Positions 61,240 through 64,000 of a stretch of DNA of 64,000 bases are shown here, piece by piece. Numbering within the stretch: the stretch's first letter is position 1; each line of letters opens with the position of its first letter. Made by a program: the position numbers and the translations under genes. Source of the stretch: Cantharellus purpuraceus (Eukaryota > Basidiomycota > Agaricomycetes > Cantharellales > Hydnaceae); contig JALBUN010000048.1 in NCBI GenBank assembly GCA_025174535.1, positions 62,001 to 126,000 on the forward strand, written 5' to 3'. The notes beneath the pieces are model-generated. The model saw only the letters and a list, made by a program, of their open reading frames with translations. It was not told the DNA's origin and searched no databases.

Positions 61240-64000
61240 TCAGACATCGAGCGCACCACTACCCCTCCAAAAGCCAATCCAGCTCTCAACATCCCCTCTA
61301 CCCAATTGTGCCAAGCGAGATGGTCCAAGTGACGGTGCCTCCGCCACGGTTGTCGTGGTATCAAACATAGCCGGCCCCATCGCTTCCCTGTCATCAATTT
61401 GTCTAACATCCTTCGGGACCACCGAACCCCGATAAAAGTCAAGAAGGTGTAGGGCCGGATTTCGCTGTAGAGCTGAGTCCGTCGTTGGCGAGGCCTCAAG
61501 GCGGGTCAACCATTCATCATACGGAATAACAGGCACTCTAAGAGCATCCGAAACATGCCCTATAACTGCCTCCCAGCGGACAGGACGGGGATGCACAATA
61601 TGCACAAATTCCTCCGACGTGTGGCGGAGCTCAATGATGGCGGAAGCCGCCACATGCACCGGAACAAATGATACGAGCTGCAGGAACATAAGCCCACGTA
61701 ATTACCTCCGCTACATGGATGAAATGCAGAACTTACACCTCTGTTGCTTGGCGCACCGCCAACCACCTGACACGCACGCACGAGGGCCGGGAACCATTCC
61801 CTATGATTCCAGCTGCCATTCACTCCACCACAGAGCTGGCCAACTCGGACAATCAACGGCCTTGCAGCTGTCTCTTGACCTGCCTTCCAGAGAATCTGCT
61901 CTGACACCCATTTGGATTCCCCGTAACCAGAACTATTAACGTGCGAGAGATCCGTAAATGGTGCTTCAGATACAGAAGGGATATCCGACCACGCTGGTTC
62001 GAACAAATCAGCATGATTCACCTCACTTTCAGCCTTCACTGGGCTCACTCGTCACTATACCAACGCTGCTGGTGAATATGACACGAGGCGGCGAGAAATG
62101 CGGCGACCCGAGTGCCAGGTCAATCATACGGCGCACCCCTTGCATAGCGGGTTCAAAGGACGATGTCGAGAGATTGAAGTCGACTCTCCAAGCTGTACCA
62201 CACATCGATTATCAGCTTCAACCGCGACCATTGTTGTGAACATACCATTGTGAATGATTGTTGTCACCGAGTCACGGATCTACCGCAAAACCTCACGTCA
62301 GTGTGGACAGCACTTAGAAGACGTCGCATATACCTCTGCAAACAATTCGGGCCGGATGTTAAACCCTTCCGCAGCCGCATCACCTTCAACGTACACGATT
62401 TTCTCAGAATCCAAGAGCGCAACATCGTTGCCTCGGCCAAGGAACGCCTCATGATGTCTATCCTGAGAACTCCTTTGTCCGGGTCGGTTAAACGCATAGA
62501 TACGAGAAACAGATGACATGGCTACGAGCTGCGCCAATAACTGAGACCCCAAACCGCCAGTACTTCCTGTCAACAGAACCGTCTCGTCTATTGGGTTCAC
62601 TCCATCCTTCGCAGGTCTATGACTTGGCCAGTCCTGCGTGTACTTGCCCACGAGCGTCAGAAGACGCTCCCTCCGCGCTTCATCGGTATCAGCATCCACA
62701 GAAGCGTTTTTAGGACGTGACATTTGACAGGCGAACGCTGCCAAACCGCGGATAGTTGGGTGTTGATAAACGACGTTGGACGGAACAATCTGCACCTTAG
62801 CGGAGGGAACCACCTGGCGCAAAGCGTGAAGCAACGTGTTACGAATGTAAGTCGCCTGTAGGCTGTCAATGATAGCAGTGGTAAGTGTATTGGCGCTTCG
62901 ATGGATAGTATTCCAGTTCACCTGTCGCAACCAAAACCGAAAATGTCATCTTCATCTCCCATTTTGTCAGCACCTTTCATGATGGAATGAATCACGTCGT
63001 GAATGAAAACCTGGCTCTCATCCAGTGTCCAGCCACCTTCTGTGCTCGAGCCGAATGGTATCGGAACACTCGTCCTGGAAGAGTCCTCTACGGTCTGATA
63101 GATTGCATCGATTTCTTGCGCATAATTATTGATAATGGCACCTCTCCTGGGTGTAATCTTGTCCGTGTACGATAGCGGCTTGGAAGCAGAAGCGACAAGG
63201 ATCATCTAGGGGGTTCTAAATATCAGCGCGCAACAGAGGACACAGAGTAGCTGATATTTACTTCCTTGAATATCCTAGAATGTGCGGGAGCGAACCCGTT
63301 TGCACTCTCAATGCTCGGCCTGAACGCGAAGCCTTGCGTCAAACACACTGAAATCGGATCCCCACCTACGGGTCGCGCACCATATGAGATTTCTGAATTG
63401 CTCCACACCTAGTCTTTCTGCCTCATCATAGGACTCAGGTTCGATGAGGACCCCATTCGATAGTCGCTCTCTCCCAAACATGATTGCTTGCTTCACGTGC
63501 GGATTCCTGACTATTATGGTTTCTGATTCGAATAATGGTCAGCGGTCGTAAACCGGATTGATTGTCTCTGATCACCAAGAGGTCCTGGATTTGTCTACAT
63601 AATAATTAAAATATGACACACGTCCGTCAGACCTTGTGGTGGAGGTTACCTTTTCTCCTGTGCTCAACATGATTTGATCGTCTTTGCGACCTATTAACTT
63701 GAATAGCTTCGGATTTGATTTGTTCCGTTCCACGAGATCGTTTGTGGCAAAGGCAGGAATATTGTCAATTTCTGTATTGTAAGTGGTCAAGTGGTGCTCT
63801 TTGCTCTCCTGGGGAATGGGTTTGAGGACCCTCGGGGGTAAGAAGAATGTAGATTGGCACCTTGACCACAACTTCATAGGCACCCTCCTCTTCTGGGACC
63901 AATTGCACATCGATATGCGACATAAATTCGAACCATTCATATCCTTCGACGCATGGGGTTTCTATGTGTACGATCAATTCATGCATCTGCTTATAACTCA
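61240..64000 (-). CDS. Adenylate-forming reductase (NRPS-like A-T-R), 3' part; 5' end beyond window
   Basis: Large cytosolic enzyme that activates a carboxylic acid with ATP, loads it on a carrier domain and reduces it with NADPH to an aldehyde (or alcohol). Only the end of the A domain is in the window: CVEGYEWFEF, AFATNDLVE, GRKDDQIMLSTGEK (the GRxDDQI-STGEK core), and VKQAIMFGRERLSNGVLIEP, KITPRRGAIIN. The T domain motif is DDIFGFGCDSLQATYIR; the phosphopantetheine Ser codon is split by an intron (62921-62863). The R domain begins with VLLTGSTGGLGSQLLAQLV (NADPH motif) and has VIFTSSVGI and the SSGYGESKW catalytic Tyr-Lys; its C-terminus is ESWIGFWRGSGALDV. A 52-nt intron (63860-63809) explains an apparent frameshift in the A domain. 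It is the last gene seen in the cluster, and its acid substrate cannot be read from the partial A domain. Confidence 0.9.

Noticed and set aside
63805..63865. Apparent frameshift in the A domain of the adenylate-forming reductase
   Set aside because: A 52-nt intron with GT donor at 63860 and AG ending at 63809 joins YEVVVK to ESKEHH in phase, so no lesion is needed.
1..64000. CRISPR arrays, operons and bacterial mobile elements
   Set aside because: The intron-rich genes and family content are fungal; I saw no regularly spaced short repeats with unique spacers and no bacterial integrase or insertion-sequence genes.

Overview
The window reads as nuclear DNA of a filamentous basidiomycete, probably an agaricomycete. 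Most genes are cut by many introns of about 50-60 nt with GTNNGY donors. The gene families are typical of mushrooms and wood-decay fungi: a DUF6533 membrane protein, a basidiomycete-style F-box protein, a DE-type sesquiterpene synthase, several P450s and an adenylate-forming (A-T-R) reductase. Short TTAGGG repeats match the usual fungal telomere unit. No prokaryotic gene organisation is present.

Left part (about 4.9-23.9 kb) is a conventional housekeeping block: a short-chain dehydrogenase with an apparent internal lesion, a large multi-pass GT2 glycosyltransferase with Gly/Ala/Ser-rich inserts, an IBtk-like ankyrin-RCC1-BTB-BTB protein, a mitochondrial Hsp78/ClpB disaggregase (convergent with the IBtk-like gene) and a DUF6533 protein. 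The first 4.9 kb holds no gene I can recognise.

Middle part (about 24-38.8 kb) is gene-poor and repeat-rich. It has hairpins, an LTR-like segment with an internal tandem duplication, a degenerate repeat of about 115 bp near 29.5-30.6 kb, a decayed Ty3/gypsy RNase H fragment near 37.8 kb, and one recognisable host gene, an F-box protein near 33-34.8 kb.

Right part (38.8 kb to the end) looks like a specialised-metabolite cluster: P450-1, sesquiterpene synthase, P450-2, P450-3, a secreted cyclase-fold (PF04199-like) protein, a PDR/ABCG transporter and the 3' part of an A-T-R adenylate-forming reductase that runs off the right edge. A reasonable model is that the synthase cyclises farnesyl diphosphate, the P450s oxidise the skeleton, the A-T-R enzyme activates and reduces a carboxylic acid (a substrate-derived or separately made acyl/aryl group), and the ABCG pump exports the product. 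The role of the cyclase-fold protein is open. Two or more tandem TTAGGG units occur at five places in this part. One lies at the transporter promoter and one in the divergent synthase/P450-2 promoter, while I noticed none of that length in the left 41 kb.

All calls come from reading the sequence. Exon joins were deduced by hand from splice signals and family conservation, so internal boundaries carry some uncertainty.
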